From Rufibacter tibetensis (GTDB lineage Bacteria > Bacteroidota > Bacteroidia > Cytophagales > Hymenobacteraceae): 64,000 nucleotides of DNA. Made by a program: the position numbers and the translations under genes. Below the pieces are notes generated by a model. The model saw nothing but the letters and a program-made list of their open reading frames with translations. It did not search any database and was not told where the DNA came from. Every line of letters begins with the position of its first letter. The stretch's first letter is position 1. The stretch lies in assembly GCF_001310085.1 (NCBI RefSeq), contig NZ_CP012643.1:5028001-5092000 (forward strand), written 5' to 3'. Positions 10,017 through 19,379 of this stretch are shown in pieces.

Positions 10017-11168
10017 ATGCCTATTGCGCTTGAGTTTAACAGGATCAAACACCAGTTCGCTATCTTCTATGGGGCTTTAATTTTTGGGCTGTTCCCCTCC
10101 TACCACGTTGGCGCCCAAACAACTAACCTCCTGAGTTTTACTGAAAGTAAAGATTCTACTGCCGCGGCTAAGAAGCGGGACAAGAAAGTAGTCCTATTTT
10201 CAGACGAGGCAATTCTTGAATTTAAGCTGACTGCCAATTTCAGGGAATTGAAAAAAGATCGGGATGAAGACCGAGCGTATCATCCGGCTATTGTTTCGGT
10301 GCTGGATAGTGCAGGGACAGGCGTTGCCATGGATTTAAAAGTAAAAGTGCGGGGCAATAACCGACGCAACCCGGCAGTATGCGACTTCCCACCTATTCTG
10401 CTCAATTTTTCCGCCAGAGGTACCCGGAACACAGTTTTCAGGGGGGTAGATAAACTTAAACTGGTTACCCACTGCCGCTCTGATTTGTATGTAATACGGG
10501 AATACTTGATTTATAAGCTCTATAATATTTTAACCAATCATAGTTACCAGGCCCGGCTTTGCCGAGTCACCTACGAAGATACCTCTACCAAGAAAGTAGT
10601 AGAAACGAAATATGCTTTCCTGATTGAGGATGATGAAGCTATGGCCAAACGAAACAGTGGAAATATCGTGCATAAGGAGCGACTACTTCGCATGGACCAG
10701 ACCAACCCCCAAGCGATGGCTTTGGTGTGTTTTTTTCAATATATGATTGGAAATACAGATTGGTCTGTGCCGTACCGGCATAATATCAGGATTGTTTCGC
10801 AACAGGCACTTGACCCAGGTATACCGGTGGCCTACGATTTTGATTATGCAGGTCTGGTATCGGCTCCCTACGCTAAACCACCAGCCGAACTAGGAATCAC
10901 TTCAGTGCGCCAAAGATTATTCCGGGGCTACCAGTTTGAAGACGAGATTTACACAGAGGTAATCAAAACCTTCAATACACACAAAAAAGAACTATATAAG
11001 GTGTATACGAGTTGTCCGCTCCTTGATAAAACCTACCTGAAACAAACGCTCAGTTACCTAGATGCTTTCTATAAAACCATCAATACGCCTAAAGAATTTG
11101 AACGCAATATTGTGAAAGTGGGTCAGCAGAACCAAAAAAGCATGGTGGTTATTAAAGGACTAAAATAG
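10017..11168 (+). CDS. exported CotH-kinase-like protein of unknown role
   Basis: A 383-residue protein from ATG 10017 (the frame also opens at TTG 10011). It has an N-terminal hydrophobic segment ending GAQ, probably a signal peptide. The middle and C-terminal parts resemble the atypical kinase fold of CotH/HipA-type proteins: VIREYLIYKLYNIL, FLIEDDEAM, a catalytic-loop-like YMIGNTDWSVPYRHNIR and a metal-loop-like VAYDFDYAGLV. CotH proteins phosphorylate secreted proteins in spore formers, and related domains occur in exported bacterial proteins. I see no named substrate, and the match is by motif only. It follows the phosphatase-superfamily gene after 246 bp on the same strand; a functional link is speculative. 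Confidence 0.55.
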   Translation: MPIALEFNRIKHQFAIFYGALIFGLFPSYHVGAQTTNLLSFTESKDSTAAAKKRDKKVVLFSDEAILEFKLTANFRELKKDRDEDRAYHPAIVSVLDSAGTGVAMDLKVKVRGNNRRNPAVCDFPPILLNFSARGTRNTVFRGVDKLKLVTHCRSDLYVIREYLIYKLYNILTNHSYQARLCRVTYEDTSTKKVVETKYAFLIEDDEAMAKRNSGNIVHKERLLRMDQTNPQAMALVCFFQYMIGNTDWSVPYRHNIRIVSQQALDPGIPVAYDFDYAGLVSAPYAKPPAELGITSVRQRLFRGYQFEDEIYTEVIKTFNTHKKELYKVYTSCPLLDKTYLKQTLSYLDAFYKTINTPKEFERNIVKVGQQNQKSMVVIKGLK

Positions 11169-11244
11169 TGGGTGACTCTGGAAAAGGGTCAGTTCATGCT
11201 TAATTTAGACCTTCAAAAAGGTGCTTACACCTACGGTTGTGATA

Positions 11245-12366
11245 CTACCGTGTTATCCACCATTTTGCTGTGGGGGTTATACCCGGTATGACTTTCTTCC
11301 CCATGATGGGTGTCACAAGTTCTATGTTGTTTTGTGAGGCCAATTCAGCTACCATATTGATAGATTCATCCCATGGGTGTAACGCTAAATCAAAAGTTGA
11401 GTAATGAATGGGGAATAGCAGCTTGGCGTCTATATCCTGGCAGGCTTTGATGACCTGCTCCGGGAAAAGGTGGGTGTTCGGCCATCCTTTGCTCCACGCA
11501 TCTATCTCAATAAAAGCAAGGTCAAATGGACCATACTTCCGGCCTATTTCTTTGAAATGCTCACCATAGCCTGTGTCGCCACTCCAGTACAGGTTCTTCT
11601 TTTCTCCCTTGATGACGTAGGAAGCCCACAACGTCTTGTTTCTGTCATTATAACTTCTTCCCGAATAATGTACGGTAGGGCAAGCGGTGATTTTCAAAGA
11701 TCCATGGGTAACGGTTTGATTCCACCCCAATTCGGTAATCTTATCCTTTGGCACACCCCAGCCCTGTAACCTGGCTCCTACGGCTAGCGGAGCGATGAAC
11801 TTTATATTCTTATCCGCTAAAAACTTAATAGTCTCAGCTTCAAGATGGTCATAGTGGTCATGGGTAATGATGACAATGTCAACCTCTGGGAGCTCTTCCC
11901 TCTGCAAGGGAGATACGCTCATTCTTTGGGCAATCATAGGTAGAGGGCCTGCATTCTCAAACACCGGATCCATCAAAACCCGGTAACCGTCAAGTTCAAT
12001 GATAGCCGTAGAATGCCCTAACCAATAAGCAGCATAAGAAGAAGGCACTTCCGGGAAATCCTTTCTTGTGAGTACTTGTTTGGGTAACTCATATTCAGGA
12101 GCATTGGGAGAAGTTTTAAAGAACCTCCAAAACCCAGACTTTCCGCCAGTTACTTGATCAGCATAATAAACGATTTCCTTGGGGCTTATGAATTCGTCTT
12201 TTTCTGGTGAATAGTAGGAGTGTTTGGCATAGTCTCCTTTGCGCTCTTTAGCAGAATCCATTTTGCCAATTTGGTTATTAACATAGCAACCTGTTCCGCC
12301 TAAAGAAAGGAGTATTGTAATCGCTAAAAAGCTTAAACTGTTTTTCTTTCTTAATCTAAAATTCAT
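11245..12366 (-). CDS. metallo-beta-lactamase-fold hydrolase lipoprotein (UlaG/NAPE-PLD-like)
   Basis: A 373-residue protein with a lipoprotein signal (LSLGGTGC, Cys27). It has the metal-binding motif HDHYDH at residues 169-174, preceded by WLGHSTAIIELDGYRVLMDP, the standard first strands of this group. Further ligand regions are CPTVHYSGRSYND, YWSGDTGYG and LLFPIHYSTFDL. The arrangement matches UlaG-like and N-acyl-phosphatidylethanolamine phospholipase D-like hydrolases, so a phosphodiester or lactone substrate is possible. Its lipid anchor puts it in the periplasm or on a membrane surface. It converges on the CotH-like gene (stop to stop about 76 bp) and is transcribed alone. Confidence 0.85.
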   Translation of the reverse strand: MNFRLRKKNSLSFLAITILLSLGGTGCYVNNQIGKMDSAKERKGDYAKHSYYSPEKDEFISPKEIVYYADQVTGGKSGFWRFFKTSPNAPEYELPKQVLTRKDFPEVPSSYAAYWLGHSTAIIELDGYRVLMDPVFENAGPLPMIAQRMSVSPLQREELPEVDIVIITHDHYDHLEAETIKFLADKNIKFIAPLAVGARLQGWGVPKDKITELGWNQTVTHGSLKITACPTVHYSGRSYNDRNKTLWASYVIKGEKKNLYWSGDTGYGEHFKEIGRKYGPFDLAFIEIDAWSKGWPNTHLFPEQVIKACQDIDAKLLFPIHYSTFDLALHPWDESINMVAELASQNNIELVTPIMGKKVIPGITPTAKWWITR

Positions 12367-12822
12367 ATGCTGTCTGTGCTGATGAGGTAGAAGTCGCCCA
12401 GTAAGGTTTGAACGGATTTCTAGGTGTTACAAACGTAAACAATGCTTCATTGGAGAGGCAAAAATCCGCTATTAATGCCGAGGCTGGTACTAGGCGCCTG
12501 TTTTTACTCTTCACTTGTAAGGTACAATGTAAGGCCTGCAAAGGTAAAGGAATGTGGAACATCTAACTTTACCTGGTCAACCTTATTTACTGAGACACCA
12601 GCAAGGAAACAGAAAGACGCAGGCTATCTTTTGCCGCACCAAGCTTGCCTATAGGAAGTAATGTGAGAGATAGCCTTTAAAGGCAAATCGCTCCTGCTGC
12701 CACAAAAGTAAAACATGCAAACACGAGGATAAGGGAAAGAAACAAAAACTAGACGGGCTTACGTGTATATAGAACTGGACTCCGTATGTTTATTCAGGTA
12801 AACGAACTGTATCTTTTTTGTA
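12367..12822. other. divergent intergenic region
   Basis: Gap between the minus-strand MBL-fold gene and the plus-strand peptidase-like gene. Short frames on both strands overlap each other and resemble no family. Promoters for both neighbours are expected; none is clear. Confidence 0.45.
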
Positions 12823-13764
12823 ATGCTATCCCCGTACAGAATCATTAGGAATAAGTCGCTCCTACCCATTTACCTAATCATATTAGGCGGTGGTTTGCTA
12901 TCAATTAATTTTTCCGGCTTACGGGAAAAATCAGCGGCAACTTCATCTCCTCCTAGCCCCTGCTTAGTGCCCGCATCGGAGCCAACCAGCATAACCACCC
13001 AAGTTCCACAAGGCGGTTCGTTGTTTGAAAAGAATCTGCCCCGGGGGTTTACTTTGCCTGAGGCAGGCGACTGGGTGGCGCGCAGAATTCTAAAAGCCCA
13101 TGGGGCGGTTTTCGTGGCTCAGGGCAGCGTTGTTTGCCCACCCTCAATTATATTCACTGATGCCGCTGGCTGCGCCAGTTGGCAGGTACGGGTAAACACC
13201 CGCCGAGAGAATATTAATGGCATTCCAGTAGAGTTGCAGACGGAGGCGATGGAAGCATTGCTCGCGGCCCGCAGCGAAGCCACCCAGAGGAACCTGCGAA
13301 TTACTCCGCGTGGTACCTGGGCAGCCCGGCGAAACTACCGGGACACAGAAAAAATTTGGAGTCGCCGCGTGATTCCGGGCCTAGCCTTCTGGCAGAGGCG
13401 TGGAAAGCTGAGTGCCCGCGACGCGGCCAGGATCCGCGGCCTAGCGCCTGCACAACAGGTGGAGGAGATTTTACGGCTAGAAGCCCAAGGGCTATTCTTC
13501 AGCAAGGATTTCTCCAGGCCGGTGCTGTCCTCGGGTTCGGCTCCCGGGGCTTCGCAGCACATCTCCATGCTGGCCCTTGATATAAACGAGCACAGCCGGG
13601 CGGCGGTGCGCACTATTTTAGCCCGGCACGGCTGGTTCCAAACGGTTGTCTCAGACCTACCCCATTTTACCTACTTGGGCACCCTCCAGGAAAAACTTCC
13701 CGCGCTTGGTTTGAGAAAAACAGTTAAAAACGGGCGGGTTTACTGGACCCCGGCTAAAATGTAG
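12823..13764 (+). CDS. M15-like (D-Ala-D-Ala carboxypeptidase type) exported protein
   Basis: A 313-residue protein with an N-terminal membrane/signal segment (LLPIYLIILGGGLLSINFSG) and a proline/serine-rich linker. The C-terminal part carries an M15-type zinc site: SQHISMLALDINEH supplies the His and Asp of the SxHxxGxAxD motif, and HGWFQTVVSDLPHFTYLG supplies the third His in the usual ...PHF position. M15 enzymes trim peptidoglycan peptides (VanY/DacB-like). The variant lacks the glycine of the canonical SxHxxG motif. It stands alone, so the context adds nothing. Moderate confidence for the family, lower for activity. Confidence 0.6.
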   Translation: MLSPYRIIRNKSLLPIYLIILGGGLLSINFSGLREKSAATSSPPSPCLVPASEPTSITTQVPQGGSLFEKNLPRGFTLPEAGDWVARRILKAHGAVFVAQGSVVCPPSIIFTDAAGCASWQVRVNTRRENINGIPVELQTEAMEALLAARSEATQRNLRITPRGTWAARRNYRDTEKIWSRRVIPGLAFWQRRGKLSARDAARIRGLAPAQQVEEILRLEAQGLFFSKDFSRPVLSSGSAPGASQHISMLALDINEHSRAAVRTILARHGWFQTVVSDLPHFTYLGTLQEKLPALGLRKTVKNGRVYWTPAKM

Positions 13765-14345
13765 ATTTTATTACCCCAAAGTAACCTTTACCATCCCCTC
13801 TTATCCATGTCACTTCTGTTTCATGCATCCTGTGTTCTTAGCCAGATGATTATTTACCCTGAGCCATTGGCATTGTCTTGTTTGCTCATGGTAAAACAAA
13901 GAACACCTAAATAGCCAAGCCCTATACCAGCTATGTAGGTAGGTACCATAGGGATCTCTTCCTCTGTATTCAGACGGAGAGAAAGCCTACCCTTTTCAAG
14001 GCGTATGGTGACAGTGGAGTTAGTCTCCCCTAAGTAGTAATTTCAAGAATATAAAATACAAACTTCATCCGCTAAAAGAGTTGGAATTTACAGGAGCCGT
14101 GAAATTCTGAAGGACTTAACCAAGGTGCGCTTTAATACGGGTTTCGTTCTTTAGCCTAGAGATGTCTTAAATTCTCATTAATACTGTCAGATGTAAATGT
14201 CAAATCAGGTCATGAAAGAAAGTTCATAATCTGCGGACGAGAATGTAGCGGCGGCTCTTTTTAATTCCTTTGATATCATATTTAACCTTTTTGTTATATC
14301 TTTATAGGATTGCAATCGGTTTCATAAGGGATTTTTACAATAAAC
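13765..14345. other. non-coding gap upstream of the GH9-like gene
   Basis: No coding frame or RNA gene was recognised. Near the 3' end, TTTG at 14269 and TATCTTTA at 14297 loosely resemble the Bacteroidota TTTG/TAnnTTTG promoter, with spacing slightly too long to call. Confidence 0.4.
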
Positions 14346-16874
14346 ATGAAAAAACGAAAACTATTATCAGTTGTACTGCTACTAATGGCAGCCTTCAACT
14401 ATGCTGCCAGCCAGGATTTGAAACTCAATGATCGGGAGTATTTCGAGATGCAGGGTGTCAATGTCCTGGTGTACAGTAATCTTTTTACCGGGGGTTTCAA
14501 CGATGAGAAGAACGCCGGTATAGAATTGATTCACCATGGCGTTAGAACAGCACAAGGTGGCGCAGTGAGATTGTCCCACACACCAGAGCAGTGGGATCTT
14601 ATTCCTGAAATACTAAACCGTAAGGTAGACCGTGCGTCAAAGACCATTGAGGCTACCCTACGGTATAAAGATTACAATTTCGACTCACGGGTAGTAGTTA
14701 CAGCAAAGGGAAAAGGCGTTGAAATAGCTGTTTACTTGGATAAACCCCTTCCCAAAGCAATGGAAGGAAGTGCCGGATTTAATCTGGAGTTTCTTCCCTC
14801 CCAGTATTGGAATAAGGCTTATTTAATGGATGGGCGCCCAAATAGATTCCCTCGTTATGTGGTAGGCAACACCATTACAAAACCAAATAGCCTTAAGCCA
14901 AAGCAATACAAAGGGTATGTAACTGCCGACGACAGAGGGACCGGTAAATACATTGATCCGCTTCCGCTTGAAACTGGCCGCACCTTACTAATGGCACCAG
15001 ATGAACCCGAACGTTTGGTAAAAATTACCTCACAGAATGCAGATCTAATGCTTTTTGATGGCCGTATGCTGGCGCAGAACGGCTGGTTTGTGGTTCGCAG
15101 TTTACTTCCGGCTGGAAAAACGGGCAAGGTGTTGACGTGGACCATTGAACCAAATGCCATTAAAGGTTGGGAAAGAGAGCCTAATATAGGTTTCTCTCAA
15201 GTAGGTTACCTCCCTTCGCAACCCAAAGTGGCAGTTATTGAACTTGATAAGAAAGACAAACCGCTGGCAAAATCATCCATCTACAAAGTAGGTAATGACG
15301 GCAAAGCCACCAAAGTATTCACCGGTAATATCAAGTCTTGGGGAGACTATTATAAATACCACTATGTGAAATTCGATTTCTCTTCCGTTAAGACCCCGGG
15401 TATCTACTATATCCAGTACGGCGATATCAAGACCAATAATTTCCTGATTGACAACAGCGTCTATAATAAGATCACCGACGCCACCAGCGACATATGGATC
15501 CCAATACATATGAACCACATGTTCGTGAACGAGGCGTACAGGGTGTGGCATGGCGAACCTTTCAAAGAGGGTTATCGGCAGGCTCCGCCCAACACCGATC
15601 ACTTCGACCTTCACGCCCAGGGACCAACCACCGATACCAAGTATAAAGCCTTGGAATTGATTCCTGGCCTAAACGTAGGCGGGTTTTTCGATGCCGGAGA
15701 TTTTGACATCGAGACCGGATCTAACATTAGCGTGGTGCAGAACTTTGTGAGAACATGGGAGTCTTTCAAACCCATGCGTGATCAGACGTTCATTGACCAG
15801 AAACAGCGTTATGTAGATCTTCACCGCCCAGATGGAAAACCGGATGTATTGCAGTTTATTGAGCACGGCATATTGAACCTGGTAGCGCAGGCCGAGATTA
15901 TCGGCCACATGTCCCAAACGCTCTCTAACGCTGTTCTGGATAATTACCATCACCTCGGTGACGCCGCCTCCCTAACCGACGGTCTTCCTTATAACCCAAA
16001 GCTTGGTCCTTACGAGGTAGCTCCTGACGGCCGATCCAGTGGAGTAAAGGATGATCTATGGGCATTTACCAGCCGCGAGCCTGAACTCGATCTCAGGGCA
16101 GCCACCATGTTTGCGGCAGCAAGCCGGGCCTTGAAAGGCTATAACGATGATCTTTCGGCACGCGCGTTGACACAGTCAAAAAGACTATTGAAAGAGGCAA
16201 CAGCATTACTCGCTAATCAGGCGCAGGATACATCTGGCAGAGGCAATGCCGCCAATATGTCCACCAACCTTCAACTCTACATTGCTACCGGCGAAAAACA
16301 ATATGTAGATAGATTCCAGCAACTTCTATGGCCAGCCCTTGAACGGAACGTGAGTGGCAACCTTTTAACAGCACTGGATGCTATTCCGCACCTGGACGCC
16401 TCTTACAAAGAAAAGCTCCGTCCGTATGTGGTGAAGTACAAAGAATATATCGGGGGCCTTGAAAAAGATAATCCCTACGGAGTTCCTATTGGCCTTACCA
16501 ACTGGGCAGGAAGCGGAGACGTGATGAACTTTGGTACAACCATTTCTTTCGCCAGCAAATACTTTCCGGAGATCATAGAAGACAGCCATGCTTTTAAGGC
16601 CGCGAACTATCTGTTTGGCTGCCATCCGTACCATAATTATTCATTGGTGGCTACGGTGGGTGCTACCCGTCCCAAAGCAGTTTTTTACGGCAACAACCGG
16701 GCTGATTTTTCCTTTATTCCGGGCAATGTTGCCCCAGGTATTTTATTCAGAAAGCCCGACCACTTTGAAAACTACGATGACTGGCCATTTCTTTGGGGAC
16801 AAAATGAAGGAACAATTGGTGGAAATACCAGCTATTTGATTTTTGGATCAGCTTTCAAGAACCTGGTAAAGTAA
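14346..16874 (+). CDS. GH9-type glycoside hydrolase with N-terminal Ig-like domain
   Basis: An 842-residue secreted protein (signal MKKRKLLSVVLLLMAAFNYA). Residues up to about 280 form a beta-rich domain without a clear name. Then SQVGYLPSQPKVAVIEL starts the CelD-type Ig-like domain that precedes many GH9 catalytic domains. The (alpha/alpha)6 catalytic region includes GGFFDAGDFD (the DAGD catalytic-base motif), a His motif in GCHPYHNYS, and a C-terminal NEGTIGGNTSYLIF corresponding to the catalytic acid Glu. GH9 enzymes are mostly endoglucanases and related beta-glucanases or exo-glucosaminidases; the actual glycan is unknown. A strong terminator follows. It is probably monocistronic. Confidence 0.82.
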   Translation: MKKRKLLSVVLLLMAAFNYAASQDLKLNDREYFEMQGVNVLVYSNLFTGGFNDEKNAGIELIHHGVRTAQGGAVRLSHTPEQWDLIPEILNRKVDRASKTIEATLRYKDYNFDSRVVVTAKGKGVEIAVYLDKPLPKAMEGSAGFNLEFLPSQYWNKAYLMDGRPNRFPRYVVGNTITKPNSLKPKQYKGYVTADDRGTGKYIDPLPLETGRTLLMAPDEPERLVKITSQNADLMLFDGRMLAQNGWFVVRSLLPAGKTGKVLTWTIEPNAIKGWEREPNIGFSQVGYLPSQPKVAVIELDKKDKPLAKSSIYKVGNDGKATKVFTGNIKSWGDYYKYHYVKFDFSSVKTPGIYYIQYGDIKTNNFLIDNSVYNKITDATSDIWIPIHMNHMFVNEAYRVWHGEPFKEGYRQAPPNTDHFDLHAQGPTTDTKYKALELIPGLNVGGFFDAGDFDIETGSNISVVQNFVRTWESFKPMRDQTFIDQKQRYVDLHRPDGKPDVLQFIEHGILNLVAQAEIIGHMSQTLSNAVLDNYHHLGDAASLTDGLPYNPKLGPYEVAPDGRSSGVKDDLWAFTSREPELDLRAATMFAAASRALKGYNDDLSARALTQSKRLLKEATALLANQAQDTSGRGNAANMSTNLQLYIATGEKQYVDRFQQLLWPALERNVSGNLLTALDAIPHLDASYKEKLRPYVVKYKEYIGGLEKDNPYGVPIGLTNWAGSGDVMNFGTTISFASKYFPEIIEDSHAFKAANYLFGCHPYHNYSLVATVGATRPKAVFYGNNRADFSFIPGNVAPGILFRKPDHFENYDDWPFLWGQNEGTIGGNTSYLIFGSAFKNLVK

Positions 16875-16924
16875 GTTTAATTGAACGGCCTGGATCTGAT
16901 ACTGATACAAACTGTTCAAATTTT

Positions 16925-16978
16925 AGCGCAAGTAATAAGTCCTTTGAGTTGGTAGCTTATTACTTGCGCTATTTTTTT
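16925..16978 (+). terminator. rho-independent terminator of the GH9-like gene
   Basis: A perfect 15-bp stem (arms 16925-16939 and 16956-16970, AGCGCAAGTAATAAG and its complement) with a 16-nt loop is followed by ATTTTTTT, about 50 bp past the stop codon. Confidence 0.85.
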
Positions 16979-17040
16979 GTGCAAAAAATATGCTGATTAC
17001 TATCTATCGTTTAAATGAAATCAGAAAAGACGTGAGAAAG

Positions 17041-17190
17041 AAGAGAAATTTCTGGAAAAAGTCTTTGACATCTTCAGCAAAAACCATGAGCTGCGTGAAA
17101 TCGATAGCTCGGGTCAGGGATTGCACGTGAAAAGGATTGTGGAGAGTAAGAGTGGAAGAGCCTGGAGGGTAGCGGATGCACCTTCTATTT
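17041..17190 (+). pseudogene. remnant of a histidine-kinase ATPase domain
   Basis: An open stretch without a proper start reads EKVFDIFSKNHELREIDSSG followed by QGLHVKRIVESKSGRAW. This mirrors the F-box/G2-box end of histidine kinases (IFxxFxRLHxxxEYxGTGLGLxIxKxIVExHGGRIW). GTGLGL has become SSGQGL, and the frame then continues without domain features. It looks like a decayed fragment of a sensor kinase. Confidence 0.5.
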
Positions 17191-17471
17191 TACCCTTCCC
17201 CTCGCAACCGTTGGGCCGTAGGCGCCGAACTAGACATGGGGTACCCGAAAGTCATGGGGAGATATAAGCTAGGACCTTGTCCCATTTTCTTGAAAAGCAT
17301 CCATTACACCCTGTGAATTTTGCGGTGTAGGAGGAAAAGTGTTGGTGTCATCGCTAAGGGGGTAGGCTACTTTTACTGGCAGGCCTATTTTCTACAGGCA
17401 GATACATTTAGGCGTAGAGGTCTTCGCCGAACTCCTCTCTAGTGCCGTCTAGTAGGAAACCAACCAGCAAA

Positions 17472-17541
17472 ACACTTGGAGGTAAAGCCCCGCCTTTCTA
17501 AAGACTGGTCTTTAGAAAGGCGGGGCTTTACCTCCAAGTGT
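17472..17541. repeat. perfect inverted repeat, 34-bp arms, 2-nt loop
   Basis: Arms 17472-17505 and 17508-17541 are exact reverse complements separated by only TG. The centre reads AAGAC-TG-GTCTT and the outer ends ACACTTGG/CCAAGTGT. No T-tract follows on either strand, so it is not a typical terminator. Confidence 0.9.
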
Positions 17542-17798
17542 CCAAAGAACATAAGCGGAACTCTGCTTTCCAAGCCTAAGAAGCTGTTTAAATTTCAGTC
17601 TTTGCTTTACCTAGGGTAATCATAAAGCAAGTCATATAATTAGGAAGTGCCCCTCACATCCATTTCTCAAAGGAACCAACATACAAAAAGCTGGAACAGA
17701 ATATCTGATTGGAATCAAAAAAGTTTCTAAGAAGAAGGCTCTGGTATATGTGCTAATTAATTGTCTCAGATATCAGAGTCTCTTTAATTTATGAACTT

Positions 17799-19379
17799 CT
17801 ATTTTATTTTGGTCACTCTCCAGACCATGCCTGTCCCTCTGTCAAATTCCATCGGGAAATGTCCGTCTGCAATGCGCTTCAGGCTGGTGCGGTGTGATCC
17901 GAAATCAACGATGTACATAGCGCCGTCCGGCCCAAACTTTACATCATATGGTCTTTCTATTCCTTCGCCCAGCTGGCCTTGCTGAGAAGCGGGACCTATT
18001 TTCTCGTTTTGAATAAACGCATGCAAGGTGTTTTCACCGCTGCCGCTTGTCTCTACTCGGGCGATACGGTTGCCGGCAAACTTGTCCCGCATTGGGTTCG
18101 TAATCCACTGAAAATCGCCGTATTCAGGCACAAAAAGATGGTCGGCGTACTCTCCCCAGCTTTGAGGCGCTACATCTGGCTTTGAAGGAGAAGAGTTTAC
18201 TTCATGCAGCGCCAGGATCATTGATTTATCTGGCTGTTCCAACCCACTTGCCTCATGGTCAATTAGAAAGTGGAGTTCTTTGGCAACCCTTTCTTTACCT
18301 TTAAAGGTAGGTGGAATAGCCGAACTGCTTGGTTTGAACTTTGCATCAATAACAGGTTCAAAATTGGCCGCAAAATCAGGCCATCCGTACCAGGCACCTT
18401 GTCTCACGCGGTAAGTGCCATCATGATAATCGTTAATTGGTCTGCCGGCAGCATTGTCATAACCATTTACAGCTATGAACATTTCATTTTCCCTGTTCCA
18501 TGCAATACCTATGGCATTACGGAAGCCCCACGCATAAGGCATTACCGTAGCCTCGGCATTTTCCGGGTCAAACACCAGAATTGAACCGCCACACTTATTG
18601 CGGCCCTTAATTACCTGGCCTGGTTCGGTTGCTGTGCCAAAAGGCACAAAGGCACCAGTTAATACGGTCCCCTTGCCCCCTTCCCTAAAATCAGGCAGTT
18701 CAATGTTGTAACCTGTGAGTACAATATCTTTGGCCGTGGTAGGGTGCCCGTCAGGAGCCTTCAGCACAAACGGGATCATGTTTTCATCCATATACCCGGA
18801 GTTGCCGCCTATGCCCACACACACATACATTCTCCCGTCTCTCCCCACCCGTATGTCATTCGGCTGGTGGTCAGACTTGCTGTCAACAATTCCGCCCAGT
18901 ATCTGCGTTACTTCACCATCTAGTGTTACCCTAGACACCGCACCATGAAAATCCATCTCTCTATGTGTTATATAGAAAGCTCCGTTGTGCCAGGTCATGC
19001 CTGATATGGCAGGATAGATTTTGCCATCAAGATTGACTACTTCCCTGAACATGCCGTCGGCTTCCAGGCGCAGAATCCTTGCCGAGGCATCTTCCTCATC
19101 CAGGAAGGTTCCTCCAGCCTCGGCTATGTACATATTGCCCTGGTCATCCCAGGTAACTGAAGTGGGGTAGGTAAGGCCTCCAGCTATTCTTTCTATTTCA
19201 TACCCCTCTGGTAAACGAATCATTGGAAAGTTGGCCGAAGCCTTCAGCTTTTTACTATCAGCATCATGGCTTAACTCAGTGAATTTTTCCTTCATCATGT
19301 TAATGCCAACACTTACAGCCCCCGCTGCTGCAGAGGCCATAGTGCCGCGTCTGGTTTCTTGCTCTTCGTTCTGGTCCAT
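17799..19379 (-). CDS. sorbosone dehydrogenase/soluble glucose dehydrogenase-like beta-propeller protein
   Basis: A 526-residue protein with a weak N-terminal hydrophobic stretch (ASAAAGAVSVGINM) after ETRRG. This is vaguely twin-arginine-like, but export is unsure. From residue about 50 on it is a six-bladed propeller of the L-sorbosone dehydrogenase/GDH family: LPEGYEIERIAGGLTYPTSV, YIAEAGG, PNDIRVGRDGRMYVCVGIGG, YAWGFRNAIGIAWN, PEYGDFQWI and GERPYDVKFGPDGAMYIVDFG. Family members oxidise sugars with PQQ, but many homologues have unproven activity. It is transcribed alone and converges on the GH9-like gene. Confidence 0.75.
   Translation of the reverse strand: MDQNEEQETRRGTMASAAAGAVSVGINMMKEKFTELSHDADSKKLKASANFPMIRLPEGYEIERIAGGLTYPTSVTWDDQGNMYIAEAGGTFLDEEDASARILRLEADGMFREVVNLDGKIYPAISGMTWHNGAFYITHREMDFHGAVSRVTLDGEVTQILGGIVDSKSDHQPNDIRVGRDGRMYVCVGIGGNSGYMDENMIPFVLKAPDGHPTTAKDIVLTGYNIELPDFREGGKGTVLTGAFVPFGTATEPGQVIKGRNKCGGSILVFDPENAEATVMPYAWGFRNAIGIAWNRENEMFIAVNGYDNAAGRPINDYHDGTYRVRQGAWYGWPDFAANFEPVIDAKFKPSSSAIPPTFKGKERVAKELHFLIDHEASGLEQPDKSMILALHEVNSSPSKPDVAPQSWGEYADHLFVPEYGDFQWITNPMRDKFAGNRIARVETSGSGENTLHAFIQNEKIGPASQQGQLGEGIERPYDVKFGPDGAMYIVDFGSHRTSLKRIADGHFPMEFDRGTGMVWRVTKIK

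Larger units (their letters stand above)
16979..17798. other. gap with decayed material between GH9-like and sorbosone-dehydrogenase-like genes
   Basis: Apart from the kinase remnant and the long inverted repeat listed separately, no intact gene is visible. The stretch seems to be degenerate DNA between two genes that end facing each other. Confidence 0.5.

Noticed and set aside
12356-12654. Overlapping small frames on both strands between the MBL-fold and M15-like genes
   Set aside because: They overlap each other and show no protein-like pattern.
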